Shown: positions 1 through 7,848, numbered from the stretch's first letter. The stretch is DNA of 19,511 nucleotides from Bacteroidota bacterium (GCA_013203755.1 JABMPI010000177.1:1-19511); one strand, 5' to 3'. Program-made: numbers and translations. Notes: generated from the letters alone by a model not told the origin.

Positions 1-890
1 ACATCTTCTGGTTTAATTTCAGCATCTTCCAATGCCCATTTCATAACTAGATTTGCGCCTCGTCCTTCCGGATCCGGAGCAGTCATATGATAAGCATCCG
101 CGGACATTCCGCCACCTCCCATTTCTGCATAAATTTTGGCTCCTCGTTTAACTGCACTTTCGTATTCTTCGAAAATGAAAGCTGCCGAACCTTCACCCAT
201 AACAAAACCGTCGCGGTCTTTGTCGAATGGGCGCGAGGCTGTCGTAGGATCATCATTGCGAGTTGAGCAGGCCCTCATGGAGTTAAATCCTGCCATTCCA
301 GCTTCGTTAACTCCTGCTTCAGAACCACCTGTTACTACAATGTCTGCTTTCCCCATGCGAATCATGTTAAAAGCGTCAATCATAGCATGCGATGCCGATG
401 CACAAGCGCTAACTGTTGTGTAGTTTGGCCCTCTAAAACCATATTTTATCGACAATAATCCACCTGCAATGTTAGCAATCATTTTAGGGATAAAAAACGG
501 AGAAAATCTTGGTCTTTCTTCATCGTAGGCTCTGCACTCCTTAAAGAAGGTTTCAAGTCCTCCAATTCCAGCTCCCCAGATTACTCCGACTCGGTCACCA
601 TCAATATTCTCCAGATCCAGCCCGCTATCCTTAATAGCTTGGTCGGTACTCACAAATGCATATTGTGTATACAAATCGTATTTGCGAATATCTTTACGCT
701 CCATGTATTGAGTTGCATCGAAATTTTTTACTTCGCAAGCAAAATGTGTTTTGTGCGTCGTAGCATCGAAGTGAGTGATAGGTCCTGCCCCACTTACTCC
801 GTTTACAAGATTATTCCAATACTCATCAACGGAGTTCCCCAGAGGATTAATAGTTCCTATACCGGTTATAACTACCCGTCTTAATTCCAT
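1..890 (-). CDS. fabF: Beta-ketoacyl-ACP synthase II (FabF), 3' end cut by window edge
   Basis: Condenses malonyl-ACP with a growing acyl-ACP in the elongation cycle of type II fatty acid synthesis (cytosol). Translating the reverse strand from the ATG at 890 gives an open frame of about 296 codons without a stop. It begins MELRRVVITGIGTINPLGNS, the usual KAS II start. The nucleophile motif VSACASASHAM places the active-site cysteine at residue 163, matching Cys163 of E. coli FabF. A typical enzyme has about 415 residues, so the last quarter, including the catalytic histidines of the NAHGTST and GHxxG region, lies left of position 1. The start is 22 bases downstream of the acpP stop, so the two genes are almost certainly co-transcribed. 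No defect is seen in the visible part. In related Bacteroidales rnc often follows; that is inference here. Confidence 0.95.
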   Translation of the reverse strand, partial: MELRRVVITGIGTINPLGNSVDEYWNNLVNGVSGAGPITHFDATTHKTHFACEVKNFDATQYMERKDIRKYDLYTQYAFVSTDQAIKDSGLDLENIDGDRVGVIWGAGIGGLETFFKECRAYDEERPRFSPFFIPKMIANIAGGLLSIKYGFRGPNYTTVSACASASHAMIDAFNMIRMGKADIVVTGGSEAGVNEAGMAGFNSMRACSTRNDDPTTASRPFDKDRDGFVMGEGSAAFIFEEYESAVKRGAKIYAEMGGGGMSADAYHMTAPDPEGRGANLVMKWALEDAEIKPED

Positions 891-912
891 AAATGAATGT
901 TATGAATATAAT

Positions 913-1149
913 TTACTTAACAGCTGCTTCTATATGCGCAACCGCTTCTCCTACAGTTGAAATTTTTTCAGCTTCATCATCAGGAATTGCAAGATCAAAT
1001 TCTTTTTCAAATTCCATAATCAATTCTACTGTATCAAGTGAATCTGCTCCTAAATCATTAGTGAAAGATGCTTCAGTGGTTACTTCACTCTCGTCAACTC
1101 CTAATTTATCAACAATTATTGCTTTTACTTTTGCTGCAACGTCAGACAT
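913..1149 (-). CDS. acpP: Acyl carrier protein
   Basis: Carries the growing acyl chain on a 4'-phosphopantetheine arm during fatty acid synthesis. The 78-residue product is small and acidic, which is the normal size and character for AcpP. It contains the signature LGADSLDTVELIMEFE at about residues 33-48, and the serine of DSL (Ser37) is the attachment site for the prosthetic group. It is the first gene of an acpP-fabF transcription unit, with fabF starting 22 bases downstream. It is divergent from purN, and the 184-base spacer between them contains a plausible Bacteroidota promoter for it. The start codon is well placed, since MSDVAAKVKAIIVDKLGV is the standard N-terminus. No anomalies are seen. 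Confidence 0.97.
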   Translation of the reverse strand: MSDVAAKVKAIIVDKLGVDESEVTTEASFTNDLGADSLDTVELIMEFEKEFDLAIPDDEAEKISTVGEAVAHIEAAVK

Positions 1150-1198
1150 AATTCTAATTTTTGATTAATACTTAATTTTGTTTTTAAATAATTCGCTG

Positions 1199-1230
1199 CA
1201 AAGTAATACATTTACCGTCTATATCTCCAA
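1199..1230 (-). promoter_or_regulatory. Candidate acpP promoter
   Basis: Read on the minus strand, a TTG (1230-1228) is followed after 21 bases by TTACTTTG (1206-1199). This differs by one base from the Bacteroidota -7 consensus TAnnTTTG. Transcription would start about 45 bases upstream of the acpP ATG. The call rests on motif match and position only. Confidence 0.4.
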
Positions 1231-1283
1231 GAAAAAAATAAAAAAAGATGTTAACGATGTATTATAAATAAGATATAATCCAT

Positions 1284-1291
1284 TAAATTTG
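1284..1291 (+). promoter_or_regulatory. purN: Candidate purN -7 element
   Basis: TAAATTTG matches the Bacteroidota -7 consensus TAnnTTTG and lies 42 bases before the purN ATG, giving a leader of about 35 bases. No good TTG is present at the expected -33 position, so this is a weak call. Confidence 0.25.
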
Positions 1292-1333
1292 AACGCATTA
1301 TTCAAATATTCGATAGGTTAAAGAATTGTTAAA

Positions 1334-1906
1334 ATGGAATGTAAAAAAATAGCACTATTTGCTTCTGGGTCGGGATCGAATGTCCAGAATATTATCGAGT
1401 ATTTCTTTGATAATGAGCAGGTTATTGTGGATTCTGTGTGGTCGAATAACCCAAGCGCTTATGTTTTGGAAAGAGCTTCTAAATTTCAAGTAAAAACGTT
1501 TGTTTTTGGTAGGGACGAGTTTAATAACAGCAATTTGGTTGTTGAAAAGTTAAAGGAACGAGGTGTCGATTTTATAGTTTTAGCCGGATTTCTTTGGTTA
1601 ATTCCCTCTAATTTGATTCAAAATTTTAAGATTGTGAATATTCATCCGGCACTTTTACCTAATTATGGGGGCAAAGGAATGTATGGAATGAATGTGCATA
1701 AAGCTGTGGTTGAAAATAAAGAAACCGAATCTGGAATTTCCATTCATTTTGTAAATGAAAAGTATGATGAAGGTGAATTAATTTTTCAGGCAAAATGCCC
1801 GGTATTGGCAACCGATTCGCCTGATGATGTTGCCAATAAAATTCATGAATTGGAACATAAGCATTTTCCTGAAGTAATTGAAAAGGTACTAAAGGATCGA
1901 AATTGA
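1334..1906 (+). CDS. purN: Phosphoribosylglycinamide formyltransferase 1 (GART)
   Basis: Transfers the formyl group of 10-formyl-tetrahydrofolate to GAR, the third step of purine synthesis (cytosol). The 190-residue length fits the family. Visible motifs are the glycine-rich phosphate loop FASGSGSN (residues 9-16), the folate-site segment VLAGFLWLIP (82-91), the catalytic NIHPALLP (102-109, giving Asn102 and His104), and YDEGELI (144-150, giving the catalytic Asp145). All three residues of the E. coli PurN catalytic triad (Asn106, His108, Asp144) therefore have counterparts. The gene is alone on the plus strand, divergent from acpP. A purN next to acpP-fabF is a familiar arrangement in Bacteroidales. 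No clear intrinsic terminator was found in the 147 bases that follow. Confidence 0.95.
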   Translation: MECKKIALFASGSGSNVQNIIEYFFDNEQVIVDSVWSNNPSAYVLERASKFQVKTFVFGRDEFNNSNLVVEKLKERGVDFIVLAGFLWLIPSNLIQNFKIVNIHPALLPNYGGKGMYGMNVHKAVVENKETESGISIHFVNEKYDEGELIFQAKCPVLATDSPDDVANKIHELEHKHFPEVIEKVLKDRN

Positions 1907-1985
1907 TTAAATTTCCATTAAGATATGTTAAATAAATAGGCTTTGTTTAATGTTTTTCTTAAAGCTGGTTAATAAAGTTTTCATT

Positions 1986-2012
1986 TTAACATTTTGTGTT
2001 AAATAATGTTAA
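1986..2012 (+). promoter_or_regulatory. Possible response-regulator operator (direct repeat within an inverted repeat)
   Basis: TGTTAA occurs at 1997-2002 and 2007-2012, exactly one helical turn (10 bases) apart. The second copy is also the right arm of an inverted repeat, TTAACATT (1986-1993) with AATGTTAA (2005-2012). The element ends 9 bases before the -33 TTG of the kinase/regulator promoter. OmpR-family regulators usually bind direct repeats spaced 10-11 bases, so autoregulation is plausible. The stretch is AT-rich, so chance similarity cannot be excluded. Confidence 0.35.
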
Positions 2013-2021
2013 GTTAATAAA

Positions 2022-2049
2022 TTGGGACATACCAATAAAATTACCTTTG
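2022..2049 (+). promoter_or_regulatory. Bacteroidota-type promoter of the two-component operon
   Basis: TTG at 2022-2024, a 17-base spacer, then TACCTTTG at 2042-2049 matches the primary-sigma consensus of the phylum (TTTG / TAnnTTTG). The expected transcription start lies a few bases past 2049, at or just after the annotated ATG at 2054. The kinase message would then be leaderless, or start at the second ATG (2066). Confidence 0.6.
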
Positions 2050-2053
2050 TTGC

Positions 2054-3595
2054 ATGAGCCGAAAGATGTTGATAACATTAATAGTAGTAATGGCTGCTGT
2101 ACTATCTGGATTAATATTTGTACAGACGACTATGATTAAATCTGCTTCCGATATTCGGGAGGAGCAGTTTAATCGTTCTGTAAAAAATGCATTGCTTTTT
2201 GTTTCTGCTCAGTTAAACCAATACGAAGAACTAGAGGCAAGAAGTAATGCCATACTTCAAAAATTGCCTTTACAGCCAGAAATGCCTCAGGTGTTTAATA
2301 CCTTCCCCAGGAAAAATCCGGGAGCAAGTTCCCTCAGATTTGGAATTACAGTTATTGATCAAAAATCGAAAAGTTTTATTAAGGAGGAGATTAATATAGA
2401 TTTTCAAGACTCGGTAGGAGCTTCAATTTCACCCGATTCTTCAAGTATTGCAACTTTGTTTGAAATTCAACAGAAAAGAAGGCGTGAGAACTTTCAACGA
2501 AATGATTCGTGGAAAACACATAAGATTCTGCTTGAGGATCGATTAATTCAGAAGAGGATCGATTCTACTTTTTTAGATCAGATTTTAAAATCAGCAATAA
2601 AAGATTCGGAAATTGAGATTGAATTTAAATATGCAATAAAAAATGCGAATCTTGGAAGGGAGAAAATTGTGTTCGGAAACACGGATTATGCGCCGGGGAG
2701 GAAAAAGGAATTTTCGCAGCGATTGTTTCAGTACGATTCTTACGGCTCGAAACCAAATTACATAAATATATATTTCCCCAAAAGATCGAGGTATTTGTTG
2801 AAAGCAACGGGTATTTCTATAATTCCTACAATTATTTTAACGGCAATGTTAATTGGTATTTTTGTGTACACAATTATGGTCATCTTCAGACAGAAGAAAT
2901 TGTCGAACATTAAAAACGACTTTATTAATAATATGACTCACGAGTTGAAAACACCTATTTCAACTATTTCGTTGGCGAGTCAAATGTTGCAGGACGGAAG
3001 TATCACGAATACTCCAACAATGATTGCTCATGTATCAAAAGTTATTAATGAGGAGAGTAAACGCTTGGGATTTCAAGTTGAAAAAGTACTACAAATGGCA
3101 GTTTTTAACGAGGGGCGGTTGAAATTCAAGTTTAAAGAGTTTGATGTAAACAAAATGATAAATACCGTTGTCGATAATTTCGAATTAAGGGTTAAAAATA
3201 AAAATGGAACCTTAAAAACAAATATTTCGAAGGGCAGTTTGATTGTAAAAGGAGACGAGGTTCATATTACAAACGTAATTTTTAATTTGCTTGATAATGC
3301 TGTAAAATACAGCAAAGAAATTCCTGAAATTCAGATATCAACCGAAAGAAAGAATGGGGATGTAATTATTTCGGTAAGCGATAATGGAATTGGAATCCCC
3401 AAAGAACATCAGTCAAATATTTTTGATAGATTCTATAGAGTTCCTACCGGTAATGTGCACAATGTTAAAGGTTTTGGATTAGGACTTAGTTATGTGAAGA
3501 AAATTATTGATTCGCACGAAGGAGAAATAAAAGTGGAAAGTGTTTTAAACAAGGGCACGAAATTTAGTATATTATTCCCACAAATAAATAATTAA
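2054..3595 (+). CDS. rprX: Membrane sensor histidine kinase, RprX-like
   Basis: Senses an unknown extracytoplasmic signal, autophosphorylates and passes phosphate to the regulator encoded 2 bases downstream. The layout of the 513 residues is: transmembrane helix 1 (about 5-27), a periplasmic domain of about 225 residues rich in charged and coiled stretches, transmembrane helix 2 (about 252-277), a HisKA domain with MTHELKTP (phospho-acceptor His296), and a HATPase_c domain. The ATPase N box is NLLDNAVKYS (411-420), the G1 box DNGIGIP (443-449), and the G2 box GFGLGLSY (473-480). All catalytic boxes are intact. The N-terminus and tight pairing resemble RprX of Bacteroides fragilis; the symbol is by resemblance, not proven orthology. 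Codon 1 sits on top of the predicted transcription start, so Met5 (ATG at 2066) is an alternative start that keeps the whole membrane helix. Confidence 0.88.
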   Translation: MSRKMLITLIVVMAAVLSGLIFVQTTMIKSASDIREEQFNRSVKNALLFVSAQLNQYEELEARSNAILQKLPLQPEMPQVFNTFPRKNPGASSLRFGITVIDQKSKSFIKEEINIDFQDSVGASISPDSSSIATLFEIQQKRRRENFQRNDSWKTHKILLEDRLIQKRIDSTFLDQILKSAIKDSEIEIEFKYAIKNANLGREKIVFGNTDYAPGRKKEFSQRLFQYDSYGSKPNYINIYFPKRSRYLLKATGISIIPTIILTAMLIGIFVYTIMVIFRQKKLSNIKNDFINNMTHELKTPISTISLASQMLQDGSITNTPTMIAHVSKVINEESKRLGFQVEKVLQMAVFNEGRLKFKFKEFDVNKMINTVVDNFELRVKNKNGTLKTNISKGSLIVKGDEVHITNVIFNLLDNAVKYSKEIPEIQISTERKNGDVIISVSDNGIGIPKEHQSNIFDRFYRVPTGNVHNVKGFGLGLSYVKKIIDSHEGEIKVESVLNKGTKFSILFPQINN

Positions 3596-3597
3596 CC

Positions 3598-4287
3598 ATG
3601 GAGCAGAAAACAAAATTATTACTTGCAGAAGACGATGAAAATTTAGGACTATTGTTAAGAGAGTATTTAATTGCAAAAGGTTACGATGCCGATTTGTATC
3701 CCGATGGCGAGATCGCTTATAAGGGATTTATGAAAGGGCATTATGATATTTGCATTTTGGATGTTATGATGCCTAAAAAAGATGGATTTACTTTGGCAAG
3801 AGACATCAAAATTGTAAATGCGGATATCCCGATACTTTTTTTAACAGCAAAAAACATGAAAGAAGATGTTTTGGAAGGGTTTAAATTAGGAGCCGACGAT
3901 TACATTACAAAACCTTTTAGTATGGAGGAGTTAATTCTTCGGATTGAGGCAATTTTACGCCGGACTTCTCACGATAATCTTGCTTCGGCACAAGAGGTTT
4001 TTACATTGGGTAAGTTTTCGTTTGATACTCGAAAACAGATACTTTCTGAAGGAGAGAATTCGGTGAAATTGACTACGAAGGAGTCTGATTTATTAAAATT
4101 GCTTTGTCAGAATGCGAATAAAATTCTGGAAAGAAATTATGCATTAAAATCGATTTGGATTGATGATAACTATTTTAATGCCAGAAGTATGGATGTGTAT
4201 ATTACAAAACTTCGTAAACATTTGAAACCAGAAGAATCTGTGGAAATTATTAATGTTCACGGGAAAGGTTATAAATTGATTGTCTGA
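3598..4287 (+). CDS. rprY: OmpR/PhoB-family response regulator, RprY-like
   Basis: DNA-binding regulator phosphorylated by the kinase encoded immediately upstream (2-base gap, one operon). Residues 1-120 form a receiver domain with acidic pocket EDD (11-13), phospho-acceptor Asp55 in LDVMMPKKDG, switch Thr83 in FLTAK, and Lys105 in TKPFS. Residues about 130-229 form a winged-helix Trans_reg_C domain ending in the usual HGKGYKLIV. The 229-residue length is standard. The receiver sequence closely resembles what is known of Bacteroides RprY. Target genes cannot be told from the window, although the repeat upstream of its own operon is a candidate site. A strong terminator follows within about 30 bases of the stop. 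Confidence 0.9.
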   Translation: MEQKTKLLLAEDDENLGLLLREYLIAKGYDADLYPDGEIAYKGFMKGHYDICILDVMMPKKDGFTLARDIKIVNADIPILFLTAKNMKEDVLEGFKLGADDYITKPFSMEELILRIEAILRRTSHDNLASAQEVFTLGKFSFDTRKQILSEGENSVKLTTKESDLLKLLCQNANKILERNYALKSIWIDDNYFNARSMDVYITKLRKHLKPEESVEIINVHGKGYKLIV

Positions 4288-4317
4288 TGTTTTGACCAAT
4301 TAATTTCAAAATAGATT

Positions 4318-4357
4318 AAAAAAAATAGCCCGGATATTTATCCTTGCTATTTTTTTT
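4318..4357. terminator. Bidirectional intrinsic terminator between the regulator gene and lepA
   Basis: A perfect 12-bp inverted repeat, eight A plus TAGC (4318-4329) and GCTA plus eight T (4346-4357), encloses a smaller GGAT/ATCC hairpin. Runs of T lie on the 3' side in both directions. It sits between convergent genes (stop at 4287; lepA stop at 4379) and should end both transcripts. Confidence 0.85.
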
Positions 4358-4378
4358 ATATTTTAAAATTCTATTTTT

Positions 4379-6166
4379 TTAGTCGAGTTTTAAAACAGCT
4401 AAAAATGCTTTTTGGGGTACTTCAACATTTCCAATCTGTTTCATTCGTTTTTTACCTTTCTTTTGCTTTTCCAGTAACTTACGCTTTCGGGTAATATCAC
4501 CGCCATAACATTTTGCAGTAACATCTTTACGAACTGCTTTTACGGTTTCGCGGGCAATTATTTTTGCTCCAATTGCTGCTTGAATTGCAATGTCAAATTG
4601 TTGTCTTGGAATTAGTTCTTTTAGTTTCTCACACATTCTTCGACCAAAGTTGTACGCATTGTCGAAGTGTATTAAAGTTGACAGTGCATCCACCATTTCG
4701 CTATTTAAAAGAATATCTAAGCGTGCCAATTTTGCTGGTTTATAACCATTCATGTGATAATCGAAAGATGCATAACCTTTAGAAATACTTTTCAATTTAT
4801 CGTAAAAATCGAATACAATTTCTCCCAGAGGTAGGTTAAAAACCAATTCAGCACGTTCCGAAGTCAAATAGTTTTGGCTAATTAATGTTCCCCTTTTATC
4901 AAGACACAAATTCATAACCGGGCCAATATATTCCGATGCCGTAATAATGTTAGCACGAATATATGGTTCGTCAATTTGTTCTACTGAAGTTGAAACCGGC
5001 ATTCCCGACGGGTTATAAACAGTTTGTGTTGTGCCATCGGTTAAATGCGCCAGATACGAAACATTGGGAACAGTAGTAATAACATTCATGTCAAACTCCC
5101 GATCCAATCTCTCTTGAATAATTTCCATGTGTAACATGCCAAGAAATCCGCATCGGAAACCAAATCCAAGTGCTGCTGATGATTCGGGTTCAAAGGTTAA
5201 AGAAGCATCGTTTAGTTGCAATTTGTCCATGGCATACCGAAGGTCTTCATAATCTTCAGCATCAATGGGGTAAATACCGGCAAAAACCATTGGTTTTACC
5301 TCTTCAAATCCATCGATTCTAGCTTTACATGGATTATTCGCAAGTGTAATTGTATCACCAACTTTTACTTCTTTTGCTGTCTTTATTCCGGAAATAATAT
5401 AACCAACGTCACCGGTAGATAGAGTTTCCCGAGGCGATAATCCAAGTTTAAAAACTCCTACTTCCTCAGCGTTATAATCCTTTCCGGTGGACAGAAACCG
5501 AACTCTGTCTTTTTTACTTAATTGCCCGTTTACAATTTTGAAGTAGGCAATAATTCCTCGGAATGAATTAAAAACCGAGTCGAAAATAAGAGCTTGAAGT
5601 GGTGCTTCAGGATCGCCTTTTGGTGTGGGTACTTTATTAATAATACGATCAAGAATAGTTTCTATCCCCATACCTGTTTTTCCGCTGGCATGGATAATAT
5701 CTTCGCTGTCGCATCCAATTAAATCAATTATTTGTTCTTCAACAGCTTCTGGCATGGCACTTTCCAGATCCATTTTGTTGAGAATCGGAATAATTTCCAA
5801 GTCGTTTTCAATGGCTAAATATAAATTTGAAATGGTCTGTGCCTGAATTCCTTGCGTAGCATCGATAATTAACAGAGCAGCTTCGCAAGCTGCAATCGAT
5901 CGCGAAACTTCGTAAGAAAAATCTACGTGTCCGGGAGTGTCTATTAGGTTTAATCTGTATTCTTCACCTTTGTAGACATAGTCCATCTGAATCGCATGGC
6001 TTTTAATGGTAATGCCACGTTCTTGTTCCAGATCCATGCTGTCAAGTACCTGAGCGTGCATCTCTCTTTCTCCAACTGTTTTGGTGAATTCCAAAAGTCG
6101 ATCGGCTAAAGTGCTTTTCCCGTGGTCAATGTGAGCAATTATGCAAAAGTTTCGAATGTTCTTCAT
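4379..6166 (-). CDS. lepA: Elongation factor 4 (LepA), ribosomal back-translocase GTPase
   Basis: Ribosome-associated GTPase that binds stalled or mistranslocated ribosomes. At 595 residues it has the family length. GTPase motifs in order are AHIDHGKST (P-loop, 11-19), RGIT (switch I, 50-53), DTPGHVD (76-82) and NKMD (130-133). Domain II, the two EF-G-like alpha/beta domains and the LepA-specific C-terminal domain follow; the basic stretch KCYGGDITRKRKLLEKQKKG near the end is diagnostic and separates it from EF-G. All motifs look intact. The product is cytosolic. The gene is monocistronic in this view, with a TATCTTTG element upstream on its strand and a shared bidirectional terminator downstream. 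Confidence 0.97.
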   Translation of the reverse strand: MKNIRNFCIIAHIDHGKSTLADRLLEFTKTVGEREMHAQVLDSMDLEQERGITIKSHAIQMDYVYKGEEYRLNLIDTPGHVDFSYEVSRSIAACEAALLIIDATQGIQAQTISNLYLAIENDLEIIPILNKMDLESAMPEAVEEQIIDLIGCDSEDIIHASGKTGMGIETILDRIINKVPTPKGDPEAPLQALIFDSVFNSFRGIIAYFKIVNGQLSKKDRVRFLSTGKDYNAEEVGVFKLGLSPRETLSTGDVGYIISGIKTAKEVKVGDTITLANNPCKARIDGFEEVKPMVFAGIYPIDAEDYEDLRYAMDKLQLNDASLTFEPESSAALGFGFRCGFLGMLHMEIIQERLDREFDMNVITTVPNVSYLAHLTDGTTQTVYNPSGMPVSTSVEQIDEPYIRANIITASEYIGPVMNLCLDKRGTLISQNYLTSERAELVFNLPLGEIVFDFYDKLKSISKGYASFDYHMNGYKPAKLARLDILLNSEMVDALSTLIHFDNAYNFGRRMCEKLKELIPRQQFDIAIQAAIGAKIIARETVKAVRKDVTAKCYGGDITRKRKLLEKQKKGKKRMKQIGNVEVPQKAFLAVLKLD

Positions 6167-6221
6167 CTAATATCTGTTAATAAACCCCAATGGTAAAAAT
6201 AGGGTCTTCTAAAATTTTCCG

Positions 6222-6229
6222 CAAAGATA
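6222..6229 (-). promoter_or_regulatory. lepA: Candidate lepA -7 element
   Basis: On the minus strand TATCTTTG fits TAnnTTTG perfectly, 55 bases upstream of the lepA ATG. No convincing TTG lies at -33, so only the -7 half is supported. Confidence 0.4.
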
Positions 6230-6251
6230 TCAAATTTTAAAATTTAAAAGA

Positions 6252-6368
6252 TTAGTCTGGTTTTATAGACTCCGATTTCATGATTTCATAAATTAGGTTT
6301 TGAGAATTAACCAAGTAAGGGATACGATCTCGCCAAAACTTGATGTCCGGTGGATATTGGAAATGTAT
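6252..6368 (-). pseudogene. Possible 3' remnant of an unidentified gene
   Basis: Minus-strand frame from 6368 to a TAA at 6252-6254 encodes about 38 residues containing QYPPDIKFWRDRIPYLVNSQ. There is no start codon, and a stop (TAA, 6371-6369) immediately precedes it. The composition (aromatic, charged and proline residues well mixed) looks more like real protein than random AT-rich spacer. It may be the C-terminal tail of a decayed gene. I do not recognise the family. Confidence 0.25.
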
Positions 6369-6559
6369 TTAGATGAAAATAAAATCAAATTGCATGATGA
6401 AATTATTATTTGGCACACTATTTGTTATTCTACGGTTAGTCATGAAAACAATTAAACGGACAACTTTTTATTAGTTTTCACGTTATAAAGTTTAGATAAA
6501 GTTACTTCACAGCGATAAGCTGTTTTTTTCATAAGTTTGGTTTAGTTAGGTTTAGTTTG

Positions 6560-6587
6560 AATCCCGGAAGCAGAGGCTCCCGGGATT
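6560..6587. terminator. Hairpin terminator after the aldo/keto reductase gene
   Basis: AATCCCGG (6560-6567) pairs with CCGGGATT (6580-6587). After one mismatch the stem continues as AGC/GCT around a four-base AGAG loop. It lies 7 bases beyond the minus-strand stop at 6594. The T-tract on that side is poor, so it may act as a 3' stabilising hairpin as much as a terminator. Confidence 0.6.
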
Positions 6588-6593
6588 TGTTAT

Positions 6594-7598
6594 TTATACA
6601 CTTTTCTTTTTGAAATATTCTAACTCTCCTGTTAAAGCAATATCTTTTACTTTATCAATTAAAGCCATTTTTTGTTCTTCTGAAAGTCTTGCGAAAGAAC
6701 GAGCCAAAGCAACTTTTTCCCGCATAAAAGTTGCATTTTCATTTCCCGAAATTAAAACAGAAACAGGCAAGGACCAAACAAAATGCATCGCTTCTTTTAT
6801 GCTTAGGTAATTTGGGATAAGCGGATCGTCCGAAGTCCAGTTGGCTTTTTCTTTTTTTGCAAAAAATCTTCCGTCTGCCAACGATTTCATGGCTAGAATA
6901 CCCATGTTCCGGTCGAGTGCTTTGGGAATAACATTTTTAGTGAAACTATAATACGTTTGGTCGAGTACGTTTACCGGCATTAAAACTGCATCAAAAATAT
7001 CGCTCTCTTTTGTACGTTCCAACATTCGGGTATGTGCGAATGGATTTTGGTGCCCGGTAAATCCCAGGTATTTTATTTTGCCTTGTTCTTTCGCTTTTAA
7101 CAGAACTTCTAAAACACCTTCTTTAATACGATTGTCTACATCTTCTGGTGTAGTAATGGAATGAACCTGATACAAATCTATTTGGTCAACTTTTAATCTT
7201 CGTAACGAACCTTCTAAATGCTCTTGAACCGTTTTTGCATCTTTCCCCGTAGATTTAGTCATTAGAAAAATTAAATCGCGATATTTTGGAGTTAAAAATT
7301 TCCCATAACGTTCTTCACTTGTTCCATTTGAATAGCTCTCAGCAGTGTCAAAAAAACGCACACCTCCTTCCAGTGAAGCTTCAATTACTTCCTGTGCATC
7401 GCGCTCGGTTGTCCATCCAACGTGGTAACCACCGGTGCCAAGCATAGTAACATACTCTCCCGTTCGTCCCAGTTTTCGTTTTGGTAAAACTTCTCCCAAA
7501 CGATCGGAATTTGATTTAGCTCCAAATGCAGCATTACTTAATGAAAGTGCGGCAGTTGCACCAGCCAGCGATTTTAAAAATGTTCTTCTGTCTGTCAT
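6594..7598 (-). CDS. Tat-exported aldo/keto reductase
   Basis: Predicted NAD(P)H-dependent oxidoreductase acting on aldehyde or ketone groups, probably of sugars. The 334-residue product starts with a twin-arginine signal (DRRTFLKSLAGATAALSLSNAAFG, residues 3-26, counted in two blocks: RRTFLK at 4-9, then a hydrophobic stretch ending at AFG), so export to the periplasm as a folded, cofactor-loaded protein is expected. The AKR catalytic tetrad is visible: Asp84 and Tyr89 in FDTAESY, Lys115 in MTKSTG, and His146 in YQVHS. The substrate is unknown. It is encoded downstream of a second Tat-exported oxidoreductase on the same strand, but about 400 bases separate them, with a terminator-like hairpin and a pseudogene remnant, so a shared transcript is doubtful. 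A hairpin follows its stop. Confidence 0.88.
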   Translation of the reverse strand: MTDRRTFLKSLAGATAALSLSNAAFGAKSNSDRLGEVLPKRKLGRTGEYVTMLGTGGYHVGWTTERDAQEVIEASLEGGVRFFDTAESYSNGTSEERYGKFLTPKYRDLIFLMTKSTGKDAKTVQEHLEGSLRRLKVDQIDLYQVHSITTPEDVDNRIKEGVLEVLLKAKEQGKIKYLGFTGHQNPFAHTRMLERTKESDIFDAVLMPVNVLDQTYYSFTKNVIPKALDRNMGILAMKSLADGRFFAKKEKANWTSDDPLIPNYLSIKEAMHFVWSLPVSVLISGNENATFMREKVALARSFARLSEEQKMALIDKVKDIALTGELEYFKKKSV

Positions 7599-7702
7599 GA
7601 TATTTTGTATTTTTAAATTACATAATACTATACACTTAATTTAAAAAAAAGTTTGAATTTTTAAAAAATAAGTGAAAAAATGTTCAGCTTAAAATGAATT
7701 AA

Positions 7703-7848
7703 ATTAACAGATTAGAAGTGCTTGAAAAAATGATTGACCATTCCATCCTTCATCCTACAATGACTGATAAAGATTTGAAAAGAGAGTGCGATTTGGCCAA
7801 AAATATAACTTTGCATTGATGTGTGTAAAACCTTGTGCAGGGAAATGA
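7703..7848 (+). pseudogene. Decayed fragment of a DeoC-like (deoxyribose-phosphate) aldolase
   Basis: On the plus strand the frame from 7703 (ATG at 7730) reads MIDHSILHPTMTDKDLKREC and then DLAKNI before a TGA at 7817. Shifting frame at about 7810 continues FALMCVKPCA up to a TGA at 7846. Together they match the conserved N-terminus of DeoC-family aldolases, which is IDHxLLxPxxTxxDLxxxCxxAxx...VASVCVxPxxV. An upstream ATGAAT followed at once by TAA (7694-7702) suggests another frame break near the original start. Only about 45 of some 220-250 residues remain; the following 140 bases show no recognisable aldolase. It opposes the flanking minus-strand genes. Identity is by motif resemblance only. 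Confidence 0.6.

Larger units (their letters stand above)
6167..6593. other. 427-base spacer between lepA and the aldo/keto reductase
   Basis: It holds a lepA -7 element, a possible gene remnant (6252-6368), a 33-codon plus-strand ORF (6373-6474) that I do not believe, a short direct repeat GGTTTAG around 6538-6555, and a hairpin next to the reductase stop. No RNA gene is evident. Confidence 0.6.

Noticed and set aside
136..423. 95-codon plus-strand ORF
   Set aside because: It is antisense to the conserved fabF coding frame and has no family features.
6373..6474. 33-codon plus-strand ORF (MKIKSNCMMKLLFG...)
   Set aside because: It is short and has no promoter or ribosome site; its signal-like hydrophobic run is common in AT-rich spacers.
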